Assembly: GCA_003260075.1 (NCBI GenBank)
Contig: QLIY01000337.1
Coordinates: forward strand, 62,001-126,000
Source of the DNA: Phallusia mammillata
Taxonomy: Eukaryota; Chordata; Ascidiacea; Phlebobranchia; Ascidiidae
Direction: 5' to 3'
Length of the DNA: 64,000 nucleotides
Of the stretch, positions 23,301 through 35,175 are shown piece after piece. Position numbers and translations under genes: made by a program. The notes below the pieces were generated by a model. It was not told where the DNA came from. It searched no databases and saw only the letters and a list, made by a program, of their open reading frames with translations. Each line of letters starts with the position of its first letter. Position 1 is the first letter of the stretch.

Positions 23301-26037
23301 GTACTGCGTGCAGGTAAAGGTCAACAAACGGGAAAGGGAAACAAACTGAATGTCTTCACTGTGGTTCATCAAGTAGTTGAGGGTCAAAACAAAGTTAACT
23401 GGCACGTTACAACCCCCCCCCCAGCCGTTTGTAAACGCCCTTGAACTTCTTCAAAGGCATAAGCATCATGAGGTAGACAGCCGAAAAGAACTCTTGCCAA
23501 GTGAGCTGAGAAAAATATCTTCGTTTGTCGCACTCCAAGATTGTTAGCTGGAGGTTAACCCGGTTTATTACAGCTGTGTTCAAAAACGCATCGGCGTTGC
23601 TATCGATACCAGCTGACTCGAGGTCTTCTACATTGTAGAATGCTTTCCTATCTTGAAAGCCGGTCCAAGCCAAGTTCGCCAGTTTGTCCAAGTTCAAGTT
23701 TTGTCCTTTAAGATGTTCCGTCCGAGCGTACTGAGTGCATGTAAAGGTCAATAAACGGGAAAGAGAAACAAACTGAATGTCTTCACTGTGGTTCATCAAG
23801 TAGTTGAGAGTCAAGACAAAGTTAACGGGCACGTTACAGAACGCCTGTACGCTGCTGTTTTGCTTGATTTGTTTCCGTATAACCTTGTACTTCTCTCCGC
23901 ATATCTGACGACCAAGTTCGTTCTGTGAATTCGGATTCAGGCCTAAGATCTGAACAATGAACAACGGGCGATAGGATGGGTGAAGATTAAAAAGTTGGTC
24001 CGCCCTGGAAGTGAAAATCTTCTTTGCCCGCGGAAGTAAATTTCCGGCTATGAGATTTTTAAGGAAGTTTTCGGGTTTGGACTTCGAGTACAGTGTCAGT
24101 AAAGGTACGGTCGCTGAAAAAGATTGGAAATCTGCTTTATCCAGTCCGTCAAATATAATCAAGACATTTATGTCGTTGTTGATAGCACTGATTATAGCTT
24201 TGGCCTCTTCTGGAGTACAAATCCAGTCGGAGAGCATTGTGGAAAGAAGAAGTTGCAAAAGAGTTGTCTCTTGAGTGAAATCAATAAACCTGATTACAAC
24301 ATAAAAAACAAAGGATAGGTTTCCGTACAGTCGTCCGCTTAAGGCTTCTAGACCCCATTTCTTGGAAGATGCTGTCTTCCCTATTCCAGCTTGTCCGACA
24401 ACGCCTACAACGTTCCCATGCTTTTCTATGTAATCTGCTTTTGAATCCACTTGATAGGGTTGGAACTTTCGGTCAGCCTCTTGCTTTGCTGTTTCTTTGG
24501 CTCGCTCAAACATTTCATTGGGGACAACTTCGGTTTGTGTGCGCAAATTACTCGTCTCCGGTGTCTTTTTATGCGGATCCAGGGCTTCTTCTTGGGTTTC
24601 GTCCTCAACTGGTTGTGGCTTGCTGACCATTAATAGATCAACGGGTGGTATGGGGCCTTGAGAAAATTCCGCAAGCGACGAAACTTCGCTCGCTAGTTTT
24701 TTGGCTGTTTCTTTCAGTGACTTCTTAAGACTTTCGTCTGCAAAGTAACATCACTTGTGTTAACCCAACCACCCAATATACTGATAGAAAAAGGCTACAC
24801 CCAGGGACCTTGGTTTTGTCGTTGAAACTAAACAAAGAATTCGCAGGACAATTTTATTTTTGTGTAAAGAAATCATGCAAAGAGTATTTTGTGTGGAATG
24901 GATATATTAATTACTGTAAGCAGTCTCCTACCAATTCCACAATTATAATTAGTAAATAGCCGGGGGGATTGTTGAAACTTGTCCATAAACGTGCATTGTA
25001 CTTAAAATTTACAGTAAGCTATTAACACTTGGCCCAAACTGTATTCTCAAATATTCATAAAATGGTAAAAAAAGATTTAAAAATTTTGGCTTGGTATGCC
25101 ACAGATGATTAAAAGTTAAAATGCAAACTTACATATGCCAATTTTTGCTCCGTCAATCTTGCTTTCGCTGGAGCATTGTGTCTTATAACGTTGTTGTTGT
25201 TCGAAATATGAAGAATCTGCGTCTAAAACTTTTGGCTTAGTTTTCCCCCCCCCCCTTATAACGTTGTTGTTGTTCGAAATATGAAGAATCTGCGTCTAAA
25301 ACCACTTTTGGCTTAGTTTCCCCAATTGTTTTTGTTACAGCATCTATGAACTGGGAAGAGCATTCTGGGGTGGACGGGGTTGACGGATTGCTTTGAACAA
25401 TAACAACTGGACGTTGTATAACTACTGGAGCGTTGTACACTGGTCCTGTTGTGTGAGTATGTCTGTCACCAATATGAAGCGATTGGTTTTGCTGGGTGCT
25501 GGACGCCTGGAATTAAACAAGTTTAACATATTTTGTTTCATGGTTATTAGGCTGTTCATTGTAATGTTAAAGACAAATTATAATGACAAATATTATACAA
25601 TCCCTATATTTTTTCCAGATAGTTAACCAACGTAAACACTTGGAACATTAGCGAGCAACGTATTTAGGTTACTGTATATGAATTAACAATCATCGCCTAC
25701 AAATAATTCATAGAACTTAAATATACGTTGCCTAAAAAATCACTCATTTCGACATGTGGTGGATCTTATTCCCATTATTTTAGCCCCGGGCCTATACATT
25801 TGGCATCGAATTTGTAAACTTTCGATTTCCAAAATATGCTTGAGGCTATGCTAATTCACAAGTTACTCTTACCATGTCAAAGATTTGAGACTGATCGTCA
25901 ATTTCAACTGAATCCTTTATTATTTGCTTAAGGTTTTCGTTTAAAACATCTGTACCACCCTGACTTGTTTCCTGCTGGTCCATATTTGGAATAGAAACAT
26001 GTTTCGGTGTAGTTTCATCCAAACTTTCTTCATTCAT
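20398..26037 (-). CDS. NACHT-LRR receptor (NLR) with RHIM-like N-terminal motif
   Basis: Cytosolic innate-immune sensor type. Exon 1, 25873-26037 (ATG, 55 aa, acidic). Exon 2, 25133-25506. Exon 3, 22656-24737 with the NACHT ATPase: P-loop GQAGIGKTASSKKW at about 24373-24396 and Walker B VLIIFDGLDKAD. LRR exons of 162 bp at 21238-21399, 20955-21116 and 20696-20857, each with a LDLSWN/LNLSWN repeat of the ribonuclease-inhibitor type, then the final exon 20398-20565 (TAA). All LRR exons are phase 0, so repeats can be gained or lost cleanly. No DEATH, CARD or pyrin domain is visible; instead residues 64-80 carry SLHIGDRHTHTTGPVYN. C-run junctions at 25245-25256 and 23413-23422 duplicate parts of exons 2 and 3 (25187-25244, and 23003-23412 against 23423-23835). 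Further exon-3 fragments lie at 21930-22489. The real protein length is therefore uncertain. Confidence 0.88.
21700..21840 (-). mobile_element. tRNA-derived SINE with intact tRNA-like head
   Basis: On the minus strand a tRNA-like head reads AGCCTGCGTAGCTTAGTTGG (A box) and GTGGGTTCGAATCCCAC (B box and T arm). Its acceptor arm nearly pairs, and a plausible anticodon arm AGTC/GACT is present. A body follows with CTTTAATAGGC. Headless or partial relatives occur at about 21500-21545, 28376-28570 and 47195-47320, and the head recurs at 22503-22560. Dispersed copies and body sequence argue for a SINE, not a functional tRNA gene. Confidence 0.7.
21930..22502 (-). pseudogene. Extra partial copies of NLR exon 3
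   Basis: Two further copies of the exon-3 3' part (reading VRWEVVGKFAFGICDDKVFC) lie downstream of the complete exon, separated by C runs at 22278-22286 and 22490-22502. The copy ending at about 21942 has donor GTTGGC where the copy at 22655 has canonical GTAAGC. I read them as allelic or unmerged contig copies, but true tandem duplicates are possible. Confidence 0.65.
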
Positions 26038-26312
26038 TATGTGGCCAAGCTGTTAACTGGAATTAAATCTTTATCCCTGCTGAATTAACATTATGGTCTA
26101 TCTGTCATCTATATGAGTACCATATCTGTAACCTACGTCTTGCTTCGTTTCCGTGTTTTCTGTGTGGGAACAGTTAGTCAATTAAATGGAAACCTTTCAA
26201 ACAATACGGCGTTAAAACACTACAGTGTACAACCAATAATCTGACAAACGATGTCGCACAAACCCTATGAAAACCGATTTAGCCGTCCGCTGTCACGAAG
26301 CTAAAGCGCAAT

Positions 26313-26671
26313 TTGACTCAATCCAGTCGTGCAATAGACGCCTTTGAATGTGTCGTTTGTACGTTGCTAGTCGTGACTCCACTCAATTTCCTTTTTCTTG
26401 CCCAAAGTATCGTTTGCGGAAATAATCTGCCCATGTATTTAAATTTTGCCTATGTCTTAACTGTAACTTATTCAATATGTATTTCAATACCATTGTATTT
26501 TTTATGCAATACTTCGTCATCAAAAGGACTTCTGGGATACAAAAACAAGTTTGAAACCAAGGTAAAAAAACTTGTCGATAATTTTCCGCATGTATTAAAA
26601 AATGAGATATCCAACCCTATGATCCAACAACAGTGGCCCAAATTGTCTTTTACCGAGCAACATTGGGTACG
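26313..26671 (+). other. Unidentified open stretch upstream of ZNF330
   Basis: Long open frame with hydrophobic segments (about 26370-26520) followed by a charged part (LLGYKNKFETKVKKLVDNF) and a good donor GTAAGT at 26672. No ATG is present at its 5' end; the first in-frame ATGs are near 26430. A shorter overlapping frame starts at 26267 (MKTDLAVRCHEAKAQFDSIQ). The true exon structure and function are unknown. It lies between the divergent NLR start and ZNF330. Confidence 0.3.
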
Positions 26672-26822
26672 GTAAGTTTTTTGAGAAATATAAAAAACAT
26701 TATTGTTTCTATTGCGTCATACGTAGTAGGTCTGTGAGTGACACATGTGTAAACCAGAATTTTGCGAGAATTTCATTTCTCTTTACGTTTTGTGCATGAT
26801 GAAACTTTCCTGAAACCGTTAA

Positions 26823-27689
<867 letters not shown>

Positions 27690-27805
27690 TGGCTACTTAT
27701 TATAAATAGAAAATGTTGTGAAAAAAATTGAAAATTTGCTTGTTTATCTGTGCATTAATGTGTAAGCAATGGACAGAAGACCTTCAAGTTTGACAACATG
27801 TAAAC

Positions 27806-27811
27806 AATAAA
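27806..27811 (+). terminator. Polyadenylation signal of ZNF330
   Basis: AATAAA about 117 bases after the ZNF330 stop. Confidence 0.6.
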
Positions 27812-28061
27812 CAAATATAAGCAAATCTTTCTTTCACCTCAGTTCATTTGAAATATCTTTTCATCCATTATCGCTTGTCTTTACTAAAATTCCATATTAT
27901 TTTGTTACAATTGTTTCTACAAGTGACTGAACTGAATTATTAAAACTACATTGCTGTACTTTCACCTACTATGATAAATTAGACAATTTATTTTTGACTG
28001 GTTTAACATTTCCTGCATGTACAAACAGGTTATTTAGGAGGCTAAGTCCTAACTGTTAGCC

Positions 28062-30268
28062 ATGGATGATAAGTTGCAGGAGCAAGTTTTAAAGCACTTG
28101 GATCAGAATGATGCAGTTGATTCAAATGACCTGGCTAAAGCATTAGAAGTTGATCATCAAAATGTTGTTGGAATTATCAAAAGTCTACAGTGCTTTGATA
28201 ACCTTATTACTGTGGAACCCAGAAGTACGAAAAGATGGGAACTTTCAGCAGAAGGGAAACAAGTATGTAAAACATATAATCTATATTAGTTAAGATAAAC
28301 ATATTCATACTGGGATCAGCGCCGATGCAGACCAGCGATCACGGCATACATATCTATAAATCATAGTGTGCCAGGCCTATTAAAGGCAGTGTACCGAATC
28401 AGCTGGTCTCCCAAGCATTCCCATATGAGAAGGTATACATAAATATTATTTTTGTGGATTTTTTCTGTGCACTTTTGCACCCCCCCCCCGCAGTGTACCG
28501 AATCAGCTGGTCTCCCAAGCATTCCCATATGAGAAGGCACGGGCTAGAAAAATTTTAAAATTTTTAATAGGCCTGGAGTACTATGCTCTATTAGTTAAGG
28601 TTTTATTTTGGTGTGTGTATATTGGTCCAAATTTAGAGTATACATACATCTTATTTTTGCGGATTTTTTCTGTGCACTATTGCGACATTGGTAATAACTG
28701 ATATGCTTGTAAACAGTTATCTGAACTTGAATTGCTTTTAGGTTGCACAGAATGGGAGCTATGAGTATAACATCTTTTCTGCTATACCTCCTGATGGAAT
28801 ATCACAGTCCGAACTAATGAAAAAAGTACCCAATTCCAAAATTGGATTCAGCAAAGCTATGTCTAACAAGTGGATAAAGGTTGACAAGGACTGTGTTGAT
28901 GGGCCCAGATGTCTACGAAAAGCAGAAAATGTCAAAGATTTGGTCAGGGTTCACTTAAATTTTCTAGCCGAGGGTCAAATTGACCAGATTGATGCCAAAG
29001 TTCTAAGTGATTTGAAAAAAAGAAAATTGGCATCTGAAACTGTGATAAAAAGCTTCTTTGTAAAAAAGGGAAAGGCTTTCACAACTGTACTTGAAAAACC
29101 TGAAGCAGACTTGACAGCACAAATGCTGCAAGATGGGTCTTGGAAAAGTAAGACTTTCAAAGACTACAACTACAATGCTCTTGGAGTGTTGCCCCAATCG
29201 GGCCACTTGCATCCTTTAATGAAAGTCCGCTCCGCCTACAGGCAAATCTTTCTTGAAATGGGATTTTCGGAAATGCCCACCAATAACTTTGTAGAGAGCT
29301 CTTTCTGGAACTTTGATGCACTTTTTCAGCCACAGCAACATCCTGCCAGAGATGCCCATGACACATTCTTTATCAAGGAACCTGCTGTAACTAACCAGTT
29401 TCCAATGGAGTACCTGGAAAGAGTGAAAAAAGTACATTCTGAAGGAGGATATGGCTCACAGGTAAACACTTGTATTCATGTCAAGTTCAAAGTATGGTCA
29501 TCTATTTGTTACATACTTGAAGGTTTAAAAACATGTTTCATTTACACCCAGCAGTAGCTTAATCCAAATATTTTACCCATATGCCCCCCCCCCTGTATTC
29601 ATGTCAAGTTCAAAGTATGGTCATCTATTTGTTACATACTTTTGTCTAGCGAATTTGTCTAGCGACTGACCTAAATTACATTTTGTGTTGCTTATTAGGG
29701 TTACAGATATGACTGGAAAATTGAAGAAGCACAGAAAAATGTTCTACGGACCCATACAACTGCTGTCAGTTCGCGGATGCTCTATGCACTTGCCCAACAA
29801 GCAGAATTCAAACCTGTCAAGTACTTTTCCATTGACAGGGTCTTTCGCAACGAAACACTGGATTCCACCCATTTGGCAGAATTTCACCAAGTTGAAGGAG
29901 TTGTGGCTGACAGAAGTGTCACTTTGGGAGATCTCATGGGAATTTTAAGGGAGTTCTTTAGGAAACTTGGAATTCATAAGCTGCGCTTCAAGCCTGCGTA
30001 CAACCCTTACACTGAACCTTCTATGGAAGTGTTTGGCTACCACAATGGCTTGGGCAAATGGGTTGAGATAGGAAATTCTGGGGTGTTTCGGCCAGAAATG
30101 CTTAGACCAATGGGTTTGCCTGAAGATGTGAATGTCATTGCTTGGGGACTATCGCTTGAACGTCCTACTATGATTAAACTTGGCATTGACAACATAAGAG
30201 ACTTATGCGGCCATAAGGTTGACCTACAAATGGTGTATGACAGTCCAATCTGTCAAATGGATTTCTAA
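28062..30268 (+). CDS. FARSA: Phenylalanyl-tRNA synthetase alpha subunit
   Basis: Cytosolic class II aminoacyl-tRNA synthetase subunit that, with FARSB, charges tRNA-Phe. Exons 28062-28262, 28742-29461 and 29699-30268 total 1491 bases (496 aa). The N-terminal part has winged-helix domains ([20 protein letters not shown]). The catalytic core has motif 2 ([19 protein letters not shown]) and motif 3 ([13 protein letters not shown]), with [20 protein letters not shown] between. Intron 1 holds a partial SINE duplicated across a C run (28480-28489). The end of exon 2's downstream intron is duplicated at 29594-29640. The last exon's 3' end is repeated at 30331-30419 after the C run 30319-30330; the stop at 30266-30268 is the one kept. 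Confidence 0.96.
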
Positions 30269-30330
30269 TGAGTGTTTGTGATAGATGTGGTGCCGTTACT
30301 AGTTTATTCAATTCTGAACCCCCCCCCCCC

Positions 30331-30420
30331 AACATAAGAGACTTATGCGGCCATAAGGTTGACCTACAAATGGTGTACGACAGTCCCATCTGTCAAATGG
30401 ATTTCTAAAGTGTTTGTGAT
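30331..30420 (+). pseudogene. Duplicate of FARSA 3' end
   Basis: Copy of about 30189-30290 ([20 protein letters not shown] and the stop) with a few silent changes, placed after a 12-C run. It is a partial allelic or assembly copy, not a second gene. Confidence 0.85.
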
Positions 30421-30508
30421 AGATGTGGTGTCGTAACTAGTTTATTAAATTCTGAATATTGGTACAACAGCACAAGTTTGTATTGTTTGCATGCTTCATG
30501 GATGTAAC

Positions 30509-30693
30509 CAGTGGTGGGATTCAAATTTTTTGTCAGCCAGTTCTATCACAAAAGTCATATTTTTCAGCCGGTTCTGTTACAATAGTCAATAAGTCATACT
30601 TTTTGGCAAATAAACTGATTATTTTTAAACGGTTCGCTAATCTCATAAAATTTCGTTAGCCGGTTCTATAGAACCAGCTGAATCCCACCACTG
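30509..30693. mobile_element. hAT-like MITE, family B, with target duplication
   Basis: Ends CAGTGGTGGGATTC and GAATCCCACCACTG with a perfect 8-bp target duplication GATGTAAC (30501-30508 and 30694-30701). Its right end is repeated after the C run at 30733-30743. Confidence 0.9.
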
Positions 30694-31147
30694 GATGTAA
30701 CTGGGGGTTAAAAAATCCTATTCCGTTACACTGCCCCCCCCCCAGACGGTTCTATAGAACCGGTGCGAACCAGCTGAATCCCACCACTGGATGTAACTGG
30801 AGGTCAAAAAATCCTATTCCGTTACACTTTAGGACATTTACACCTAACAAAGCAATGCTCATTGTTGAAAACAGTAATACACTTGCTTGTAGCTTTGGTT
30901 TTACTTTGTGGTATAAAATGTAATATCATCATTCACTATTTCTTGCACACAGGGCTGTTTGCCCTTGTCCTCTCTTGTGGAATGTCTTAAAATCAATTTT
31001 TCATGCAGCATCCATTCATGTTTCCCCCCCCCCCTTTAGATCATCATCATCCTCAAACATATCTTGATTTACTTGTTTTTGAAGTTTTGAGGGACCTGGC
31101 TTAGACCTAAGAAAACAGAATCCAGTTCCATTAACCCCCCCCCCCAA

Positions 31148-32479
31148 TCAACCATCATCACTCTCTAGTTCTTCATCACTAAAATATGTACTCTGCTTGT
31201 ATTGTCGTTTCCTTTGGTTTTGACCTGTCCTTTGGTTTGTAGCGTCTTTGGGTGACTGGTAAAAAGTTCATTGCAATAAATTAAATCTTAGAGATAATAA
31301 AAACTAAACATGTTGACACACACCTCTTCAGCTATTATTTGTCCAAGATTTTCCATTGCAGCACATTCCCCTTTTAGATCATCATCATCCTCAAACATAT
31401 CTTGATTTACTTGTTTTTGATGTTTTGAGGGACCAGGCTTAGACCTAAAAATCCAGTTCCTTAATTATATTGTTGCTCGCTTGCAACCTACAACACTACA
31501 TACTGGTTCAGTTGATAAAATGCCTTCACATGGCGATGTTTCTTCTTTTTGACTGGTGGCTGCCGGTCACCCAACTTGTTTTTTGGGCACTTGTAGCTAA
31601 GATGATCAAATTCCTAAACCAAAAGGTTTAATCACATAAGGCATCAAGCCAACAAATAATAAGCTGCAGACATTGCACACTTTTTCGACTAATAAGGCCC
31701 CATCAGTGTAGCTAGTGACAAGAGATAGGTCTGTGGTTTATGCCAGAACTGTGAGGCATGAATTTTTAGCCTAATACTCTGAACAAAGTGGAGTACCATT
31801 GGGTGGCTACACTGCCCAATACAGCCTATCTCTCATCACCAGCTGCACTGATGATACCTTATAGGCAAAAACACACTGTCTGTAGGCTTATCACTGATTT
31901 TTGTATTTTACCCCGCATTCATAACATCTGGATTTATCCTTGTACTCTTTTCTTCTGATGAAATCTTTGGCCCTGCCATTGTCTTTAGCAATGCTGCACT
32001 TAATAGTTCTGCCAAATATCTGCAAAGAATGCTTGTTTTTAAACTTTTGGTTTAGATTCATTATAAAAGAAACAAATTAAAAACCTCTTTTTCATTCAAA
32101 ATGTCAACTGCTTTTTGGGCATCTTCACGCTTGAGAAATAATATAAATGCAACTCCAGTACTTTCCCGCTTTATTTTATCTTTAACAATCGTTACCCTAA
32201 AAAAAAACAATAGTCATATGACTCAACGTCTCAACTGTATTTGCTTTTTTGTCACGTTTACTTACTTAACAACTTTTCCCATTTTGCTAAATATCTGTAA
32301 TAGAAAGTATCTGTGTTATACAGGGTAAAAGTATTTAACATGCAAAAATTGTATTTGATAATTTATTTTGTTGTTTGTTTCTTAACCTTTCCTACCTTGT
32401 TTAAATCGCTGTTCGTCAAGGAAAATGGCAAGTTTGATGCGTACACAGTACTTTTGCTAGGAGCTAGCCCCCCACTCAT
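31148..32479 (-). CDS. ZCRB1: ZCRB1, U12-type spliceosomal RNA-binding protein
   Basis: Zinc knuckle and RRM protein of the U11/U12 minor-spliceosome snRNP. Minus-strand exons: 32396-32479 (ATG), 32266-32294, 32085-32196, 31912-32019, 31530-31613, 31324-31437, 31148-31255 (TGA); 639 bases, 212 aa, all phases consistent. The start [20 protein letters not shown] is nearly identical to human. RNP motif regions are VYASNLPF and TGVAFILFL. The CCHC knuckle is built from CYECG at the end of exon 4 and EFDHLSYKC at the start of exon 5. The tail [14 protein letters not shown] matches the human C-terminus. The boundary of exon 6 is the least certain. Exon 6 is duplicated at 31035-31134. Confidence 0.93.
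31690..31865. repeat. Fold-back repeat, copy 2
   Basis: AGGCCCCATCAGTGTAGCT at the left pairs with AGCTGCACTGATGATACCTT at the right, with inner arms GAGATAGG/CCTATCTC. Same family as about 1466-1590. It lies in a ZCRB1 intron. Confidence 0.65.
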
Positions 32480-34024
32480 TGTTCAAGATGAGGTTTATTA
32501 CATATTGCAAGAAAGTTTTCAAATTGACGTACTTGATTGCATTTTGATTTTCGTCAAATATTGGGGAATACCCAGCTCACGTCTTGCTTTTCAAATCGTC
32601 TTAAAATTGTACAAGTGGCACATAATCGACGAAACAGAGTTATTAAAAAGTCTAAATAAAAAAATTGTGTCAAACAGTTAGATTTATGTTGAATGTTAGA
32701 AACTGAAACTTTGTCATCTTTGACACGTCGTCAATATTATTATATTTCTATCTCAGATGGTTGTAAATAACTTTGACGTATATCTTAAAACTTCATTTTG
32801 AAATCGTAATTAATACAAAGCAATGATTCTACACAAAAAGTTTGAACCTACTAAACTATAAACCTTAATTAACTTTAATTTTAAACCTTCTTTGAACAAA
32901 TAACGCATTTTCAGCTGACATTTGGGGTTGTTGAGAATTCAGTAGGCGTAATAGTTTTCGTTCTGCCTGACTGCGGTCTTCTTATTTTCAGGATTTGTTT
33001 TAATTTTTAGAAACAAGTGTTACGTGTTTCAAATTTACGAAAGTGCTATTTGCGTGTGTAATGATAGTCTTAGTTTTTTTCTTTATTTGCATGTAAACTA
33101 CATTGTTTCGTCTTTTTGAAATCGCATTGTTTTGTTATTAGTAGGGCAATTATTTTTTGACCTAAAAAACGAAAAATTTTGACCTACAAAGTGAAAATTT
33201 TGACATATTTTGACTTTAAAAAACTTTTTTTTGACAAAATTTTGACCTATGAAGAATTCAAGTGGTTAAATGACGCATTATTGTACGAAAAGGTAAAATA
33301 TGGCTGTAGGCTAATCTAACTAGATCGAAAAATGTGCAAAAGTCTAACAGAAGGGCAAAAATCTGAATGCATACCTAGCTTATTCTGAAAAGGGAAATGA
33401 GCCAATCAAAAATCACTGCCAAAAAACTGCAGCTGAGAGCCTGAGACACAACGAAAATTGTTCAATACATTTGTATAAACGAAAGATACACGAAGTATCT
33501 AAAGCAAAACCGAAGAAAGAGCTGCACCTAACTTACAGCTGCCGTAAAATGACTTGGGACCTACCAAAATTTTGCACGTTTTGAGGTGTGTTGAGCATCA
33601 CGATGTCAAAATAATTATTATTTTAATCACTTGATGGTTTATGATTCACAAGAAGTAGACGATGGGCCATTTACAACAGTATAAAGTAGGCTACAAGGTG
33701 TAAAATGAAAAGTTCACTGACATGCAACCTCTACAACACCACGACAATGCAATTTCTAAACAATTTTAACTTTGTAAAAAAAATTGACTTTGTAAACAAT
33801 TTTGACATTTTTTGACCTATTCTAAAAAATTTGACAAATTTTTGACTTTTTTTGACAAGTCAAAAAATAATTGCCTTAGTTATTAGTAAATTATTAGGAA
33901 GAAAACTGGTAAGAAAATAATTGATTTTAACATGTGAAGAATTGTTGCAATACAGATTGTATATGTTGTGGTAGTTGTTTTACTTGGAACTTGAAACAAA
34001 CTTGGTTAATAGTTTAGCAATAAA
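32480..34024. other. ZCRB1-RBM7 divergent intergenic region
   Basis: Separates divergent ZCRB1 and RBM7 starts. It holds the hAT-like MITE at 33142-33878 and otherwise AT-rich sequence. The open frame on the plus strand at 32313-32681 is the shadow of ZCRB1 exon 1 and its flanks. Confidence 0.6.
33142..33878. mobile_element. hAT-like MITE, family E (TAGGGCAATTATTTTTTGAC)
   Basis: About 740 bases with inverted ends TAGGGCAATTATTTTTTGAC and GTCAAAAAATAATTGCCTTA and a perfect 8-bp target duplication GTTATTAG (33134-33141 and 33879-33886). Subterminal TTTTGAC/GTCAAAA repeats are numerous at both ends. A second copy in inverse orientation is at 59922-60462. Confidence 0.93.
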
Positions 34025-34684
34025 ATGTCAGATACAAACTGTACACTTTTTGTTGGCAATCTAAGTGACAAGGTCACAGAAGAAATCTTGTTCGAACTTT
34101 TTCTTCAAGCTGGTCCGGTGAAAACTGTTTGCATACCGAAGGACAACAAAACAGGCAGACAACGCAACTTTGGGTTCATCACTTTCAAACATGAAGTGTC
34201 TGTTAAATATTCCATTGAACTATTAAATGGAATCAAACTTTTTAATCTGCCTCTGAATGTTAATGTAAGACGAAATCGCAACGGTGCAGAGAGTCCACAA
34301 CCATCAAACGACGAAAGAATGCAGACACCACGAGATTTACGCTCTCAAGTCATGAATGGGCAAATGTTCCATGCCCAAATGATGCACCAAGAGATGCCAC
34401 AAGGTTCTGCTGTTTACTACCAGCAACAAGTTGTAATGAATTCACCATGGTCAGTACCTCAGTATGTCCATGAGGAACAATTCAGAGTCCGACCAAACCA
34501 GACTCCACGGCAGCATTCTTACCATGACAGACGACATGGCCGTGAAGCTGAGGATGATCGCTATGGTAACGGTGGTGACCATGACAGGCGGAAAAAGAGC
34601 AGACATGGCATGAACCGAAGCCAGTCTGGGCCGTCATCAAATCGTGACAGAGACTATAGAAAACAGCCATACAGAAGAAGATAA
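34025..34684 (+). CDS. RBM7: RBM7-like RNA-binding protein
   Basis: Intronless 219-residue ORF with an N-terminal RRM: RNP2 CTLFVGNLSDKVTEE, RNP1 RNFGFITFKHEVSV and the RBM7/RBM11 signature LFELFLQAGPV and LLNGIKLF. The C-terminal half is Gln/Met-rich, then Arg/Asp/His-rich (DRRKKSRHGMNRS, YRKQPYRRR). RBM7 is the RNA-binding subunit of the nuclear exosome targeting complex, with ZCCHC8 and MTR4. It could equally be an ancestor of both RBM7 and RBM11. The absence of introns contrasts with its neighbours and may reflect intron loss or an old retrocopy. Confidence 0.88.
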   Translation: MSDTNCTLFVGNLSDKVTEEILFELFLQAGPVKTVCIPKDNKTGRQRNFGFITFKHEVSVKYSIELLNGIKLFNLPLNVNVRRNRNGAESPQPSNDERMQTPRDLRSQVMNGQMFHAQMMHQEMPQGSAVYYQQQVVMNSPWSVPQYVHEEQFRVRPNQTPRQHSYHDRRHGREAEDDRYGNGGDHDRRKKSRHGMNRSQSGPSSNRDRDYRKQPYRRR

Positions 34685-35175
34685 AGCATTAGAGATTTAA
34701 AGCAATTTCTGCTTGGGTTTTTATAGTTTTTTATTCACTTAACATTGTTTAGGATTTTATACTTTTAGTAATTTCGTTTATTCACAGCTGATCATTTTTA
34801 TTCCAAAACTCAGTAAACAAACACTTTATGGCTGTGTAAATATTCTTGGCCAAACTATAAACTACTCGGCCTTTTTGCATGATTCATTTAGCATTTTTTA
34901 ACACATTAAGTAAACAAGTAAGTATCAATGACACATTTGTCGATTTACTTGCAATGCAATTGTTGCGGTTGTTTGTTGTGTCAACTGCGACTTTGCAAAT
35001 GCAGACATGCAAACTATACTCAAGGATTCTGGTAATGGGTTACACTTTTCAGACAAAACCCTAATTTTTACTGTTTATTTTTACATTAGACGATTTGTTG
35101 TAAAATTCCCTTAGGGTTTAAATAATCTGTGTAACAAGCTTTTACCATCCGGATTTACCCTAAAATATTTCCAAC
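34685..35175. other. RBM7-SEC13 intergenic region
   Basis: No gene seen. Contains the RBM7 3' UTR and SEC13 upstream region. Confidence 0.5.

Larger units (their letters stand above)
30269..31147. other. FARSA-ZCRB1 convergent intergenic region
   Basis: Holds the family B MITE, C-run junctions at 30319-30330, 30733-30743, 31024-31034 and 31135-31145, and a stray copy of ZCRB1 exon 6 (31035-31134). The C run at 31135-31145 touches the ZCRB1 stop, so the normal ZCRB1 3' UTR is not seen. Confidence 0.7.

Noticed and set aside
32313..32681. 120-codon plus-strand ORF with a hydrophobic start
   Set aside because: It overlaps ZCRB1 exons 1 and 2 on the opposite strand, whose protein matches human ZCRB1 nearly exactly from its first residue.
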